Notes: a model not told the origin generated them from the sequence alone. Counted from the stretch's first letter, positions 15,929-25,083 are shown. The stretch is 64,000 nucleotides of DNA from an uncultured Bacteroidota bacterium (GCA_903874055.1 CAIQQR010000130.1:22750-86749), one strand, 5' to 3'. A program made the numbers and translations.

Positions 15929-16546
15929 ATGATGCAATTACCTTCCTCCCTATTAGAAAATGCAGTAGCAGAATTTGCCAAACTACCTGGTATTGGTAAA
16001 AAGACTGCTTTGCGTTTGGTATTGCATTTATTAAAACAAGAAAAAGGAGTGACTACTCTTTTTGGGGATACGTTACAAAAAATGCGGAATGAAATTCAGT
16101 TCTGTCAAAAATGTTATAATATTAGTGATGGTACCATTTGTTCTATTTGTGCTAATTCAGGAAGACAAAAAGATACTATTTGTGTAGTTGAAAATATTAG
16201 AGATGTAATTGCCATTGAAAACACCCAACAATACCATGGAACTTATCATGTATTAGGGGGTATCATTTCACCTTTGGATGGCATTGGCCCCGAACAGTTG
16301 ACCATTGAATCCCTTGTTGAAAGAGTACATAAAGACAAAGTAACTGAACTTGTTTTTGCATTAAACCCTACTATTCAAGGAGATACAACTATCTACTATA
16401 TTCAAAAAAAGTTGGCTTCACTTAATTGTAGGATCACGACCATTGCTCGTGGCATTGCTTTTGGAGGGGAATTAGAATATGCCGACGAAATGACCCTTGG
16501 AAAAAGTATTTCTAATCGTCAACCCATTGGTCAATATATAAAATAG
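15929..16546 (+). CDS. recR: Recombination mediator protein RecR
   Basis: RecR acts with RecO (and RecF) to load RecA on single-stranded DNA during gap repair. The 205-residue product has the full layout: N-terminal helix-hairpin-helix (FAKLPGIGKKTALRL), C4 zinc finger (C59, C62, C71, C74), Toprim domain (CVVENIRDVIAIENTQQYHGTYHVLGG) and the C-terminal IARGIAFGGELEYADEMTLGKS Walker-B-like segment. The start is ATGATG; either Met fits. It follows the Ig-like lipoprotein gene by 17 bp. Confidence 0.98.
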   Translation: MMQLPSSLLENAVAEFAKLPGIGKKTALRLVLHLLKQEKGVTTLFGDTLQKMRNEIQFCQKCYNISDGTICSICANSGRQKDTICVVENIRDVIAIENTQQYHGTYHVLGGIISPLDGIGPEQLTIESLVERVHKDKVTELVFALNPTIQGDTTIYYIQKKLASLNCRITTIARGIAFGGELEYADEMTLGKSISNRQPIGQYIK

Positions 16547-16608
16547 GTTATTTCAATAATTAATTCTAATTTCGATGTTCAAACATTGAATAAGTAAACT
16601 TTTACTTT

Positions 16609-17154
16609 ATGAAAAAAAAATTTGGATTCATCATCCTTGCGATGGTAAGCAGCATAGTTACAAATGCACAAGTTTCAGCACAAAAAATTTGGGAAACCAA
16701 AACTGCACAGGTTCGCTTTATTGCAGTAGACGATAAAGATATTGATGCAGTCAATAAGGAGGCAGTGAGTCGCTTAGAACCCAATGGCAAGTTGAGTTTC
16801 ACCATGCTAATGAAAGGATTTCACTTTGATATGGGCAAAATGGAAGAGCATTTTAATGAAGAATATGTAGAGAGCAATAAATTTCCACGCGCCTTTTTTA
16901 ACGGACAAATTACCAATATTAAAACAGTAGAATTTAAAAAGGATGGCAAATATCCTGTAACCATTACAGGTGCCATGCAGGTACACGGTGTAAATAAAGC
17001 CATTCAAGCAAATGGTATTGTTGAAGTAAAAAATGGCATCATCTCCGCTAATTCAAAGTTTACTGTTTCTTTGAAAGACTTTGGTATAGGTGGTATCTTA
17101 ATTAAAATGGTGGCTAATAAGATTGATGTGGAAGTAAACGCCACTTATCAGTAA
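16609..17154 (+). CDS. YceI-family secreted protein
   Basis: This 181-residue protein has a Sec signal peptide (MKKKFGFIILAMVSSIVTNAQ) and the YceI lipocalin-like barrel, which binds isoprenoid-type lipids in characterised members. Family features are the strand ending FTMLMKGFHFDMGKMEEHFNEEYVE, FPRAFFNGQI, and the C-terminal ISANSKFTVSLKDFGIG. It probably resides in the periplasm. The gene is preceded by a near -7 box (TAATTTCG, one mismatch). It precedes the metH leader but the metH promoter lies after its stop, so it is likely its own unit. Confidence 0.9.
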   Translation: MKKKFGFIILAMVSSIVTNAQVSAQKIWETKTAQVRFIAVDDKDIDAVNKEAVSRLEPNGKLSFTMLMKGFHFDMGKMEEHFNEEYVESNKFPRAFFNGQITNIKTVEFKKDGKYPVTITGAMQVHGVNKAIQANGIVEVKNGIISANSKFTVSLKDFGIGGILIKMVANKIDVEVNATYQ

Positions 17155-17176
17155 ACAAACTTTGAGCCTTTATTAA

Positions 17177-17208
17177 TTTGGCTACAAGCTAATAGTATCC
17201 TAATTTTG
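17177..17208 (+). promoter_or_regulatory. Consensus promoter of the metH operon (TTTG-N20-TAATTTTG)
   Basis: TTTG at 17177-17180 and TAATTTTG at 17201-17208 are 20 bp apart, exactly the Bacteroidota -33/-7 arrangement. Transcription would start near 17214 and give a leader of about 135 nt before the chosen metH start. Confidence 0.75.
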
Positions 17209-17213
17209 CCACG

Positions 17214-17312
17214 CATTGCAGGTGGATTTGTTTATTGTTCAACCTGCCCATCCGTGAGGAAAAATGGAACTAATAAACGATATCCATATCGCTCCCCAAA
17301 TTATTAGTTGAA
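17214..17312 (+). ncRNA. Structured 5' leader of the metH operon, candidate riboswitch
   Basis: Right after the predicted start point the RNA folds into consecutive helices. GCAGGT pairs with ACCTGC (17218-17223/17242-17247). CCAT pairs with ATGG (17248-17251/17264-17267), enclosing CC-GTGA-GG, a GNRA-type tetraloop, with an AAAA bulge. AACTAATAA pairs with TTATTAGTT (17268-17276/17301-17309), enclosing the hairpin CGATA-TCCA-TATCG. Adjacent helices with almost no linkers suggest a compact aptamer. Methionine-synthase genes are often controlled by SAM or cobalamin RNAs, but the diagnostic core motifs of the SAM-I, SAM-II and cobalamin classes are missing. Regulation by SAM, SAH or B12 is inference. 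Confidence 0.55.
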
Positions 17313-17348
17313 TTTAGCTCCTTTTGGATGTTGCATAAAAAAATATTT

Positions 17349-18362
17349 ATGTCAATACAAGAGACGCTTAAAAAAAGAATTTTAGTAATTGATGGTGCCA
17401 TGGGTACCATGATTCAGCGCCATAAACTTACCGAAGAAGATTATAGAGGTGCTCGATTTGCAAATTGGCATTGTGATGTTAAAGGCAACAATGACTTATT
17501 GTGCATTACACAACCTGCTATCATTACTGGCATTCATTTGCAATATTTAGAAGCGGGTGCTGATATTATTGAAACCAATACTTTTAGTAGTACTTCCATT
17601 GCAATGGCCGATTACGACATGCAGGAATTTGCTTATGAATTAAATATTGCTGCAGCAAAATGTGTACGCGATGCCATTGATCAATACAAATCAAAACATC
17701 CTAATACCTCCGAAAAATATATTGCAGGTTCCATTGGGCCTTTAAATAAAACATTGAGTTTATCTCCGGATGTAAACAATCCAGGATTTCGTGCGGTTAC
17801 TTTTGACGAAGTGGTTGAAGCATATACCGAACAAATTAAAGGATTGGTTGATGGAGGTGTAGATGTTTTATTAGTAGAAACTATTTTTGATACTTTAAAT
17901 GCGAAGGCAGCGATATTTGCGATAAAGGAATACTTTAGAAAAATAGGTAAACCAGCACTACCTATCATGATTAGCGGTACCATTACCGATGCCTCTGGTA
18001 GAACTTTAAGTGGACAAACCTTAGAAGCTTTTTACACTTCGGTAGCACATGCAAAACCATTAAGCGTAGGCTTAAACTGCGCATTAGGTGCACAGGAAAT
18101 GCGATCACATATCGAAGAGCTTTCACAGATTGCTTCTTGCTATACTTCGGCATACCCCAATGCAGGTTTACCAAATGCAATGGGTCAATATGACGAATCG
18201 CCTCACCAAACCGGACATTTTATTGAAGAGTGGGCAAAGAATCAATTTGTAAATATTGTGGGTGGATGTTGTGGAACTACACCAGACCATATTAAACAAA
18301 TGGCAGACAATGTAAGAAACCTAACACCAAGACCTTTACCAATTGTGGATACGAATATTTAA
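17349..18362 (+). CDS. metH: Methionine synthase, homocysteine-binding module (split MetH, N-terminal part)
   Basis: This 337-residue protein is the homocysteine S-methyltransferase barrel, equal to the first module of full-length MetH. It shows ILVIDGAMGTMIQ near the N-terminus and the zinc cysteines in GLNCALG and VGGCCGTTPDH. It activates homocysteine thiol for methylation. In E. coli this module is fused to the folate, cobalamin and activation modules; here it ends after PRPLPIVDTNI and the rest is a separate gene 45 bp downstream. The ORF track starts at ATG 17328 (MLHKKIF); ATG 17349 (MSIQETLKKR) fits the family better. The gene is expressed from the promoter at 17177 through the structured leader. 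Confidence 0.93.
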   Translation: MSIQETLKKRILVIDGAMGTMIQRHKLTEEDYRGARFANWHCDVKGNNDLLCITQPAIITGIHLQYLEAGADIIETNTFSSTSIAMADYDMQEFAYELNIAAAKCVRDAIDQYKSKHPNTSEKYIAGSIGPLNKTLSLSPDVNNPGFRAVTFDEVVEAYTEQIKGLVDGGVDVLLVETIFDTLNAKAAIFAIKEYFRKIGKPALPIMISGTITDASGRTLSGQTLEAFYTSVAHAKPLSVGLNCALGAQEMRSHIEELSQIASCYTSAYPNAGLPNAMGQYDESPHQTGHFIEEWAKNQFVNIVGGCCGTTPDHIKQMADNVRNLTPRPLPIVDTNI

Positions 18363-18407
18363 TGACATTGAATAAAATTCATTGGAATTAAAACAACAGA
18401 GAAAATT

Positions 18408-21140
18408 ATGAGTGAGCAAATACATATTAAGCCTTATCTAAGATTAGCTGGATTAGAACCTTTAGTGATTCGTCCAGAAACTAATTTTGTAAACGTAGGA
18501 GAAAGAACCAATGTAACTGGTTCCAAAAAATTCGCGCGTTTAATTAAGGAAAATAAATACGAAGAGGCATTATCGGTTGCACGTCAACAAGTAGAAAGTG
18601 GTGCACAAATTATTGATGTAAACATGGATGATGCTTTATTAGAAGGCGTCAAAGCAATGACAACTTATTTGAACTTACTTCAAAGTGAGCCAGATATTGC
18701 ACGTATTCCTGTAATGATTGATAGCTCGAAGTTTGAAATTATTGAAGCAGGCTTAAAATGTGTGCAAGGAAAATGTATTGTGAACTCTATTTCCATGAAG
18801 GAAGGAGAAGCCAAGTTTATCGAACAGGCACATATTTGTAAAGCTTATGGTGCTGCGGTAATTGTAATGGCTTTTGATGAAGTAGGACAAGCAGATACCA
18901 AAGAAAGGAAAATAGAAATTTGTGAGCGTGCTTATAAAATATTAGTGGAGCAGGTTGGATTTGATCCACAGGATATCATTTTTGACCCCAACATTTTTGC
19001 TGTTGCAACAGGTATTGAAGAACATAATAATTATGCGGTAGATTTTATTGAAGCTACACGAGTAATTAAACAAAAAATGCCATTAGCAAAAGTGAGTGGT
19101 GGTGTTTCGAATGTTTCTTTTTCTTTTAGAGGAAATGAAGCAGTGCGTGAAGCAATACATGCTGTGTTTTTATACCATGCTATTAAGGCTGGTATGGATA
19201 TGGGTATTGTAAATGCAGGACAATTGGCAGTGTATGATGAAATTGATCCTGTACTAAGAAATTTATGTGAGGATGTTATTTTGAATAAAAACAATGATAA
19301 CAACCAAGCCACTGAAGCATTAATTCAATTTGCAGACAATATAAAAGCTAGCGGAGAAAATGCAGGACAATCCTCCGAGGAAGCAAACAAATTAAAATTA
19401 GCATGGAGAAACGATACGGTGGAGAAGCGTTTAGCGCATTCTTTAATTAATGGTATTACTGATTTTATTGAAGAAGATACCGAGGAAGCAAGACAAAAAT
19501 ACAGTGCGCCATTGGAAGTGATTGAAGGCCCTTTAATGGCAGGCATGAATATTGTAGGTGATTTATTTGGTGCGGGCAAGATGTTTTTACCACAGGTGGT
19601 GAAAAGCGCAAGGGTAATGAAAAAAAGTGTAGCGGTATTGACACCATATATTGAAGCAGAAAAGGAAAGATTAAAAAATGCATCTGCTAATCCTAATGGG
19701 CAAACCAAGGGACCTGCTAAAATATTATTAGCTACCGTAAAAGGAGACGTACACGATATTGGTAAAAACATTGTGGGCGTTGTATTGGGTTGTAATGGCT
19801 ATGAAATTATTGATATTGGAGTAATGGTGCCAGCAGATAAAATTTTATCTGAAGCAGTGAAACAGGATGTAGATATTATTGGACTAAGCGGATTAATTAC
19901 ACCTTCCTTAGATGAAATGGTATATATCGCTAAAGAAATGAAGCGACGTGGAATGAATATCCCATTAATGATTGGTGGTGCGACCACTTCACGTATGCAT
20001 ACTGCCGTAAAAATTGCACCTGAATATGGTGATGGTGTAATACATGTTTTAGATGCATCTCGCAGCGTTACTGTTGCAGGCGCTCTTTTAAACAAAGAAC
20101 AAAAAGTAGGCTTCTTAAGTAATTTAGAAAAAGAATATACTCAGCTTAAATCAGATTTTGATAATAAGAAAACCGTAAAGCAATCCACTCCTTATGCAGA
20201 AGCTTTACAAAATAAAATGTCCATTGATTGGTCTAGTTTTAATGCAACTACGCCTAGTTTTACTGGGAATCAGGGTATAGAAATTAATGACTTATCGGTA
20301 TTGGTGGATTATATTGACTGGAAGCCCTTCTTTATTGCATGGGAATTGCATGGTAATTTCCCTGCAATCTTAACTGATGAAAAAGTAGGCGAAGTCGCTA
20401 GTAAATTATATGCCGACGCCAATGCTTTGTTAACTACCATTATCAAAGAAAAATGGCTGACTGCAAAAGGTGCAGTAGGTTTCTGGGAGGCAAGTTCAAT
20501 GGGTGACGATGTTATCATAAATCATGTTGGCGAAAAAACAGAATTGCATTTCTTAAGACAACAAGCTAAAAAAGCAGCAGGTCAACCTAACTTTTCATTA
20601 GCTGATTTTATTTGTCCATCAACAGAAAATAAAAAAGATTATCTAGGTGCATTTGCAGTAACTATCCATGGAATTGAAAAGCATATCAAAGCATTTGAAG
20701 ATAATCAAGATGATTACAACAAAATTATCTTACAAGCTTTAGCGGACCGTTTAGCAGAAGCATTTGCAGAATATTTACACGCGAAAACACGAAGAGAAAT
20801 TTGGGGCTATGCAAAAGATGAGCAATTAGGTAATGATGAATTGATTAAAGAAAACTATGTGGGCATTCGTCCTGCACCTGGCTACCCTGCCTGTCCAGAT
20901 CATACTGAAAAATACACTTTGTTTAATTTGTTAGACGCTGAAAAGCATACTGGCATTACCTTAACTGAAAGCTTGGCCATGTATCCAGCATCAAGTGTAT
21001 GTGGCTGGTATTTTGCAAATCCACAAAGTCAGTATTTTGGTTTAGGTAAAATTCAACAAGACCAAGTAGAGGATTATGCAAAACGTAAGCAACAAACTTT
21101 AGAGTATATTACCAGATGGCTGCAACCAGTTATTGAATAG
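18408..21140 (+). CDS. metH: Methionine synthase, folate/cobalamin/activation modules (split MetH, C-terminal part)
   Basis: This 910-residue protein carries the remaining MetH modules. The pterin (methyltetrahydrofolate)-binding barrel (about 20-290) contains [16 protein letters not shown]. The B12 cap and Rossmann domain (about 330-590) has the axial histidine H449 in DVHDIG. The AdoMet activation domain (about 620-905) has [15 protein letters not shown]. Together with the upstream homocysteine module it makes methionine and regenerates tetrahydrofolate. There is no frameshift residue between the two genes: each has its own start and a clean stop, so the split is a real gene arrangement. 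It ends convergent with the LOG gene. Confidence 0.97.
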   Translation: MSEQIHIKPYLRLAGLEPLVIRPETNFVNVGERTNVTGSKKFARLIKENKYEEALSVARQQVESGAQIIDVNMDDALLEGVKAMTTYLNLLQSEPDIARIPVMIDSSKFEIIEAGLKCVQGKCIVNSISMKEGEAKFIEQAHICKAYGAAVIVMAFDEVGQADTKERKIEICERAYKILVEQVGFDPQDIIFDPNIFAVATGIEEHNNYAVDFIEATRVIKQKMPLAKVSGGVSNVSFSFRGNEAVREAIHAVFLYHAIKAGMDMGIVNAGQLAVYDEIDPVLRNLCEDVILNKNNDNNQATEALIQFADNIKASGENAGQSSEEANKLKLAWRNDTVEKRLAHSLINGITDFIEEDTEEARQKYSAPLEVIEGPLMAGMNIVGDLFGAGKMFLPQVVKSARVMKKSVAVLTPYIEAEKERLKNASANPNGQTKGPAKILLATVKGDVHDIGKNIVGVVLGCNGYEIIDIGVMVPADKILSEAVKQDVDIIGLSGLITPSLDEMVYIAKEMKRRGMNIPLMIGGATTSRMHTAVKIAPEYGDGVIHVLDASRSVTVAGALLNKEQKVGFLSNLEKEYTQLKSDFDNKKTVKQSTPYAEALQNKMSIDWSSFNATTPSFTGNQGIEINDLSVLVDYIDWKPFFIAWELHGNFPAILTDEKVGEVASKLYADANALLTTIIKEKWLTAKGAVGFWEASSMGDDVIINHVGEKTELHFLRQQAKKAAGQPNFSLADFICPSTENKKDYLGAFAVTIHGIEKHIKAFEDNQDDYNKIILQALADRLAEAFAEYLHAKTRREIWGYAKDEQLGNDELIKENYVGIRPAPGYPACPDHTEKYTLFNLLDAEKHTGITLTESLAMYPASSVCGWYFANPQSQYFGLGKIQQDQVEDYAKRKQQTLEYITRWLQPVIE

Positions 21141-21168
21141 ACAAACTAACTATATTTAAAAGAGGGGT

Positions 21169-21906
21169 TTATACTTTTTCAAATAACCACCACAAGCGTT
21201 TTCTTGGTTTAACTTTATAATTTGTATTGACATATTTTGCAATATGTTCAACAGCTTCATCTTCGTTGTCTGTAAACAACATAAATTTTTTATCTTCTTC
21301 GGAAATAGTACCTTCTGCAATCATTTTTTCTACCCATTTATTAAACGGTGCATAATACTCTTTCCCCATTACAACAATTGGAAAATCATTAATTACTTTG
21401 GTTTGAGCTAAAGTAAGGGTTTCAAAAAATTCATCCATGGTACCAAAACCACCCGGCATAATAATAAAACCATAAGAGTATTTAACCATCAACACTTTTC
21501 TTATAAAAAAATAGTTAAACGTAATTGAAACGTTTGTGTAGGGATTGGGGGTTTGTTCAAAAGGTAATTTAATATTACATCCTACCGACTTTCCACCTGC
21601 TTCAAATGCGCCTCTATTGGCTGCTTCCATTACACCTGGGCCACCTCCTGTCATAGTGGTTAAACCTAATGCTGCAATTCTTTTTCCAACCTCTCTTGAT
21701 TTAATATAATAGGGATGATGCTCTTTAAATCGCGCAGATCCAAAGACAGTTATACAAGGACCAATAAAATGTAATGTTCTAAATCCTTTTATGAATTGAA
21801 TAAAAATTTTAAAAGCGAAGCCTAATTCATTCATTCTTGGCTTTGGGCCATCTAAGTGATAGTATTCATTGGTAGAAGGGATAATTCTTTTTGAATTTTG
21901 TTTCAT
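21169..21906 (-). CDS. LOG-family protein (TIGR00730)
   Basis: This 245-residue Rossmann-fold protein belongs to the LOG (lonely guy) family: GSARF, the GGGPGVMEAANRGA phosphate loop and PGGFGTMDEFFE motif are intact. Characterised relatives are nucleoside 5'-monophosphate phosphoribohydrolases that release free bases (cytokinins in plants); bacterial ones often act on AMP and have PpnN-like roles. It is cytosolic. The start ATG at 21906 gives MKQNSKRIIPSTNEYYHLDGPK. It is divergent from the secreted protein gene at 22008 and convergent with metH. Confidence 0.92.
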   Translation of the reverse strand: MKQNSKRIIPSTNEYYHLDGPKPRMNELGFAFKIFIQFIKGFRTLHFIGPCITVFGSARFKEHHPYYIKSREVGKRIAALGLTTMTGGGPGVMEAANRGAFEAGGKSVGCNIKLPFEQTPNPYTNVSITFNYFFIRKVLMVKYSYGFIIMPGGFGTMDEFFETLTLAQTKVINDFPIVVMGKEYYAPFNKWVEKMIAEGTISEEDKKFMLFTDNEDEAVEHIAKYVNTNYKVKPRKRLWWLFEKV

Positions 21907-21981
21907 CTTTTGTAGTAAATCTTTGATTAATTATGTACATGAAGTTAAAATAAATAATCACCATATAATCATTAAATTAAT

Positions 21982-21989
21982 TAAATTTG
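21982..21989 (+). promoter_or_regulatory. -7 box (TAAATTTG) of the 22008 gene
   Basis: An exact TAnnTTTG match lies 18 bp upstream of the ATG at 22008. It overlaps the TTG that the ORF track used as a start, which argues for the downstream ATG. Confidence 0.5.
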
Positions 21990-22007
21990 AACTACTTATT
22001 TTCATCA

Positions 22008-23387
22008 ATGCAATCAATACTGAAAATTTCTATTTTATTAAGTCTTGTTTTTATCTATAACAAAAATTATAGTCAAGAAAAAGTAGTATTGGAGCAAATT
22101 CAAGTTTATTCAACCATACAACCAAATGCTAACTATTGGCAATTACCAAAGGACATTAGCTTAATTGAACAAAACTTGGATAGTGGTATTTTCAAAGAAT
22201 TTATGCTAGATCGTACCAGGCAATTTAAACCAATTATTAAGACTTTAACCAAGCAAAGCCAGGTTGGGAAAATTGAAATTAATTGGGAAAATACCAGAAG
22301 TATTCCTTACCACGCCTATTTGGAATTATATGAATTGGACCTTGCCTCGCTAAACCTTAAAAAAGAAATTCAAATTAGTCAACAGAAAAAAGACAGCATT
22401 CAATCTGTTTGGGCAATTTCAGTATCCATTTTCAATTTGCAGCACGAAAAAATATTTCAAAAATCTATTTTGTTAGGGCTTATGCCAATACAAAATGTGG
22501 GTATTGGACTTGTTGCTGAATTTTTACCAACTACCCCAAACAACATATATCAAGCCATATCAAAAAGTGTGGGTTTTATTAATAATGAAATAGAAAACTT
22601 TGATTTGATTGATGCTAAAACACCAGAAGCATTTTTTACAGACAACTATTGGATGCCTCTAATTCACAATCAACCTAGAGTAAGTTTTGATACAAGTAAA
22701 CAATTTATAAATTTTGCAAGCAAAAAGGGGTTACAATTATTGAGAATTCCTCCAGCCAATTTGATAAAACTTGACTTCAAAAATAAAACACCAAATTACC
22801 TATTTAAAAATATCATTACTGATATAAAGAATACCCGTAAAAATGTAAATAGCAACGAATATTATCAAGTAACACAGGCGCTAAGAGATGTTCATGAAAA
22901 CAAAGATTATTCAATTTTAGCTTATTTAGAATTCGATCCTGACCATAATATCGATGAAAGAAACAATGGTACTCAGGCTTTGAATTTTTTAGACGGCTTA
23001 GGTAATTATATATTTAGCGGCAATGACACGATTGGAAAATTTCAGATAAAAGAAATGGAAGTAGAAAATACAAAATTCTATTACCCAAATAAAGTTTATA
23101 ACGGCTATGATTCTTCCAAACAATATAATGTGCAAGCCTATAATAAACCTATGCAAATAACACATTCAAAGGTGATAACCGGGAAATTATACAACCATAA
23201 ATTCAAGATACTATTTGACAACGATCAATCCTTGAAAACAATTCTAGTGGATGACAAAGAGGTAATGATAATTGATGGGTTCAATAAACCAAGACAAATG
23301 GTTGTCTTACCCAATAGTCTTGATGAGTCGTTTAGAAACTTACTTATCTTAATTGCATACGGTGAGTTATTTCAAAGCCCAAATTAA
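22008..23387 (+). CDS. Secreted protein of unknown function
   Basis: This 459-residue protein has a Sec signal peptide (MQSILKISILLSLVFIYNKNYSQ) and no domain I recognise. It is a mixed alpha/beta sequence rich in Asn, Lys and Gln, with no transmembrane segment after the signal and no C-terminal sorting domain. The ORF track begins at a TTG (21987); the ATG at 22008 is the better start. A TAAATTTG box lies upstream. The exonuclease III gene starts 14 bp after its stop, so they may be co-transcribed, but a functional link is not evident. It is probably periplasmic. Confidence 0.65.
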   Translation: MQSILKISILLSLVFIYNKNYSQEKVVLEQIQVYSTIQPNANYWQLPKDISLIEQNLDSGIFKEFMLDRTRQFKPIIKTLTKQSQVGKIEINWENTRSIPYHAYLELYELDLASLNLKKEIQISQQKKDSIQSVWAISVSIFNLQHEKIFQKSILLGLMPIQNVGIGLVAEFLPTTPNNIYQAISKSVGFINNEIENFDLIDAKTPEAFFTDNYWMPLIHNQPRVSFDTSKQFINFASKKGLQLLRIPPANLIKLDFKNKTPNYLFKNIITDIKNTRKNVNSNEYYQVTQALRDVHENKDYSILAYLEFDPDHNIDERNNGTQALNFLDGLGNYIFSGNDTIGKFQIKEMEVENTKFYYPNKVYNGYDSSKQYNVQAYNKPMQITHSKVITGKLYNHKFKILFDNDQSLKTILVDDKEVMIIDGFNKPRQMVVLPNSLDESFRNLLILIAYGELFQSPN

Positions 23388-23401
23388 TATATATTTATAC
23401 C

Positions 23402-24169
23402 ATGCGTATTGTTAGTTATAATGTAAATGGCATTCGTGCAGCCATCAAAAAAGGGTTGATTGAATGGCTTAAAGCATATCCAATTGATATTTTATGTGTG
23501 CAAGAGACTAAAGCAACACCAAATGATATTGATGTATCCTTATTTACAGAATTGGGTTATCATATTGCTTGGTACCCTGCTCAAAAAAAGGGATACAGTG
23601 GGGTGGCTGTGTTTAGTAAGAAAAAGCCTACTCAAATTATATATGGCACTGGTCATGAAATGAGCGACTTTGAAGGACGTGTTATAAGAGTGGACATTGG
23701 AGATATTACTATAATTAATGCCTACTTCCCCTCTGGCACAAGTGGAGATGAAAGACAAACTTATAAATACCAATGGCTGAAAGAATTTTATGCATGGGTA
23801 GAAGCACTAAAAAAAGAAAGGCCAAAAATTATTATTGCGGGAGATTACAATATTGCACATACCGATATTGATATACACGATCCAAAAGGAAATAAAAAAT
23901 CATCTGGGTTTTTACCTGAAGAAAAAGCATGGATGGATCAATTTGTTGCTGCAGGATGGATTGACAGTTTTAGACATATTAACCCTACAGCAGTGGGTGC
24001 ATATAGCTGGTGGAGTCAACGTTTCCCATCGGTGAGGCTTAATAATAAAGGATGGAGAATTGATTATTTATGTACTAGTTCCGCACTTGAAAAATCAATT
24101 TTAGGTGCCGAAATTTTACCCATGGTAAAGCATAGTGATCACTGTCCAATAGTTGTAGAAATTAAATAA
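23402..24169 (+). CDS. xth: Exodeoxyribonuclease III
   Basis: This 255-residue enzyme belongs to the ExoIII/APE1 family of AP endonucleases, which cut abasic sites in base-excision repair. All family signatures are visible: RIVSYNVNGIRAAIKKG at the start, CVQETKA (metal-binding Glu), GYSGVAVFSK, AGDYNIAHTDIDIHDPKG, GWRIDYLCTS and the catalytic KHSDHCPIVVEI at the end. It is cytosolic and complete. It is separated from the upstream secreted-protein gene by only 14 bp and from the DUF4286 gene by 26 bp. Confidence 0.97.
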   Translation: MRIVSYNVNGIRAAIKKGLIEWLKAYPIDILCVQETKATPNDIDVSLFTELGYHIAWYPAQKKGYSGVAVFSKKKPTQIIYGTGHEMSDFEGRVIRVDIGDITIINAYFPSGTSGDERQTYKYQWLKEFYAWVEALKKERPKIIIAGDYNIAHTDIDIHDPKGNKKSSGFLPEEKAWMDQFVAAGWIDSFRHINPTAVGAYSWWSQRFPSVRLNNKGWRIDYLCTSSALEKSILGAEILPMVKHSDHCPIVVEIK

Positions 24170-24195
24170 GCTTTTCATAAAAAACGTTTTTATTT

Positions 24196-24498
24196 ATGCA
24201 TGTAATTAATATAAGTTTTCAAATTGCACCCACACTACAAGCACAATGGTTGGAATGGATGAAAAGTAAATTCATACCAATGATAGTAGCTACGCAATGT
24301 TTTGATGAGCACAAATTGTATGAATTAATGGTAGACGAGGATCAAGCGCCAACCTATACACTGCAACTATTTGCAGCAAATCAGGATTTACTAGTTCAAT
24401 TTAAAGAAACACTATCCCCAGCCATCATGGATGAGCTTTCAAGTACCTGGGGAGATCAATGTTTTCACTTTATTACCAATATGAGCATTGTGAATTGA
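24196..24498 (+). CDS. DUF4286-family small protein
   Basis: This 100-residue soluble protein matches the small Bacteroidota family DUF4286: MHVINISFQIAPTLQAQWLEWM, a ferredoxin-like alpha/beta pattern with YTLQLFAANQDLLVQF, and the C-terminal WGDQCFHFITNMSIV. No function is known. It lies 26 bp after the exonuclease III gene and was probably transcribed with it. The sequence is complete, with no signal peptide. Confidence 0.8.
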   Translation: MHVINISFQIAPTLQAQWLEWMKSKFIPMIVATQCFDEHKLYELMVDEDQAPTYTLQLFAANQDLLVQFKETLSPAIMDELSSTWGDQCFHFITNMSIVN

Positions 24499-24759
24499 TT
24501 GTGGATAGTTTATACGGCTACAATTCAATATAGGCCTATATTTCAGCTCATTTATTGTCTAAAAACCAATGATACAAAGGGTTACATCCATTTTTATAAA
24601 AAAATGATTTTAAACATTTAAGGGTATTTTGTCATAAAAACCTTGCTATTTAAAGGTTTTGGTGGAAAAATAAGTTTAAAAATAATTGGCAAAATATTTT
24701 TTCGTTTCACAAAAGCTAATAAATTTGTCTTATCGTTTAAAACTATAAAAAACACATCT
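24499..24759 (+). promoter_or_regulatory. hup: Upstream region of the HU gene, with palindrome and -7 box
   Basis: This 261-bp gap holds no gene. It contains a perfect 16-bp palindrome AATATAGGCCTATATT (24527-24542), an 8-bp hairpin AAAACCTT/AAGGTTTT (24637-24644/24653-24660) that may end the previous transcript, and an exact -7 box TAAATTTG (24720-24727) 32 bp before the HU ATG. Long AT-rich tracts suggest bent DNA. The ORF track reads through part of it from 24643, but that extension is not HU sequence. Confidence 0.6.
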
Positions 24760-25029
24760 ATGAACAAAGCAGAATTAATCGCGCACATCGCGGATCACGC
24801 AGAACTTACAAAAACATCAGCTAATGCAGCTTTAGATGCATTTATCGATGCAGTAACTAAATCTTTAAAGAAAGGTGGTAAAGTAACTTTAGTTGGTTTC
24901 GGTACTTTCTCAGTATCTAAGCGTGCAGCTAGAACTGGTCGTAACCCAAAAACTGGTGCTACTATCAAAATCAAAGCTAAAAAAGTGGCTAAATTTAAAG
25001 CTGGTAAAGAATTAAGCGGAAAATTATAA
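24760..25029 (+). CDS. hup: HU-family DNA-binding protein
   Basis: This 89-residue nucleoid protein wraps and bends DNA as a dimer. The start is the ATG at 24760 ([18 protein letters not shown]), the standard HU start; the 39 extra residues in the ORF track lie across the promoter and are not real. Visible are the helical dimer core, [25 protein letters not shown] with the DNA-inserting arm, and the C-terminal [12 protein letters not shown]. Strong codon bias (regular use of AAA, GCT, GGT) fits a highly expressed gene. It has its own promoter and a strong terminator. Confidence 0.97.
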   Translation: MNKAELIAHIADHAELTKTSANAALDAFIDAVTKSLKKGGKVTLVGFGTFSVSKRAARTGRNPKTGATIKIKAKKVAKFKAGKELSGKL

Positions 25030-25046
25030 TTGAAATTTATTTCAAT

Positions 25047-25077
25047 AAAAACCCCCTAATATCAGGGGGTTTTTTTA
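25047..25077 (+). terminator. Terminator of the HU gene
   Basis: The stem ACCCCCT/AGGGGGT (25051-25057/25064-25070) with loop AATATC is preceded by an A-tract and followed by seven T residues. The last T of the tract is also the first base of the THX -7 box. Confidence 0.92.
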
Positions 25078-25083
25078 TTTTTG
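25076..25083 (+). promoter_or_regulatory. -7 box (TATTTTTG) of the THX gene
   Basis: An exact TAnnTTTG match begins inside the T-tract of the HU terminator and lies 30 bp before the THX ATG, so the terminator and promoter are fused. Confidence 0.55.

Noticed and set aside
17214-17312. Direct call of SAM-I (S-box) or cobalamin riboswitch for the metH leader
   Set aside because: Some short blocks resemble the S-box, but the universal GGGA and GGCCC parts and the kink-turn are absent; cobalamin core blocks are also missing. I kept it as an unclassified structured leader.
19325-19771. 148-residue minus-strand ORF inside metH and other long antisense ORFs (e.g. 19799-20095, 17681-17983)
   Set aside because: They lie fully inside strongly supported genes on the opposite strand, have no family features, and reflect the codon pattern of the real gene.
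24643-24759. 39-residue N-terminal extension of HU in the ORF track
   Set aside because: It reads through the promoter region (TAAATTTG at 24720) and does not resemble HU; the standard start MNKAEL is at 24760.
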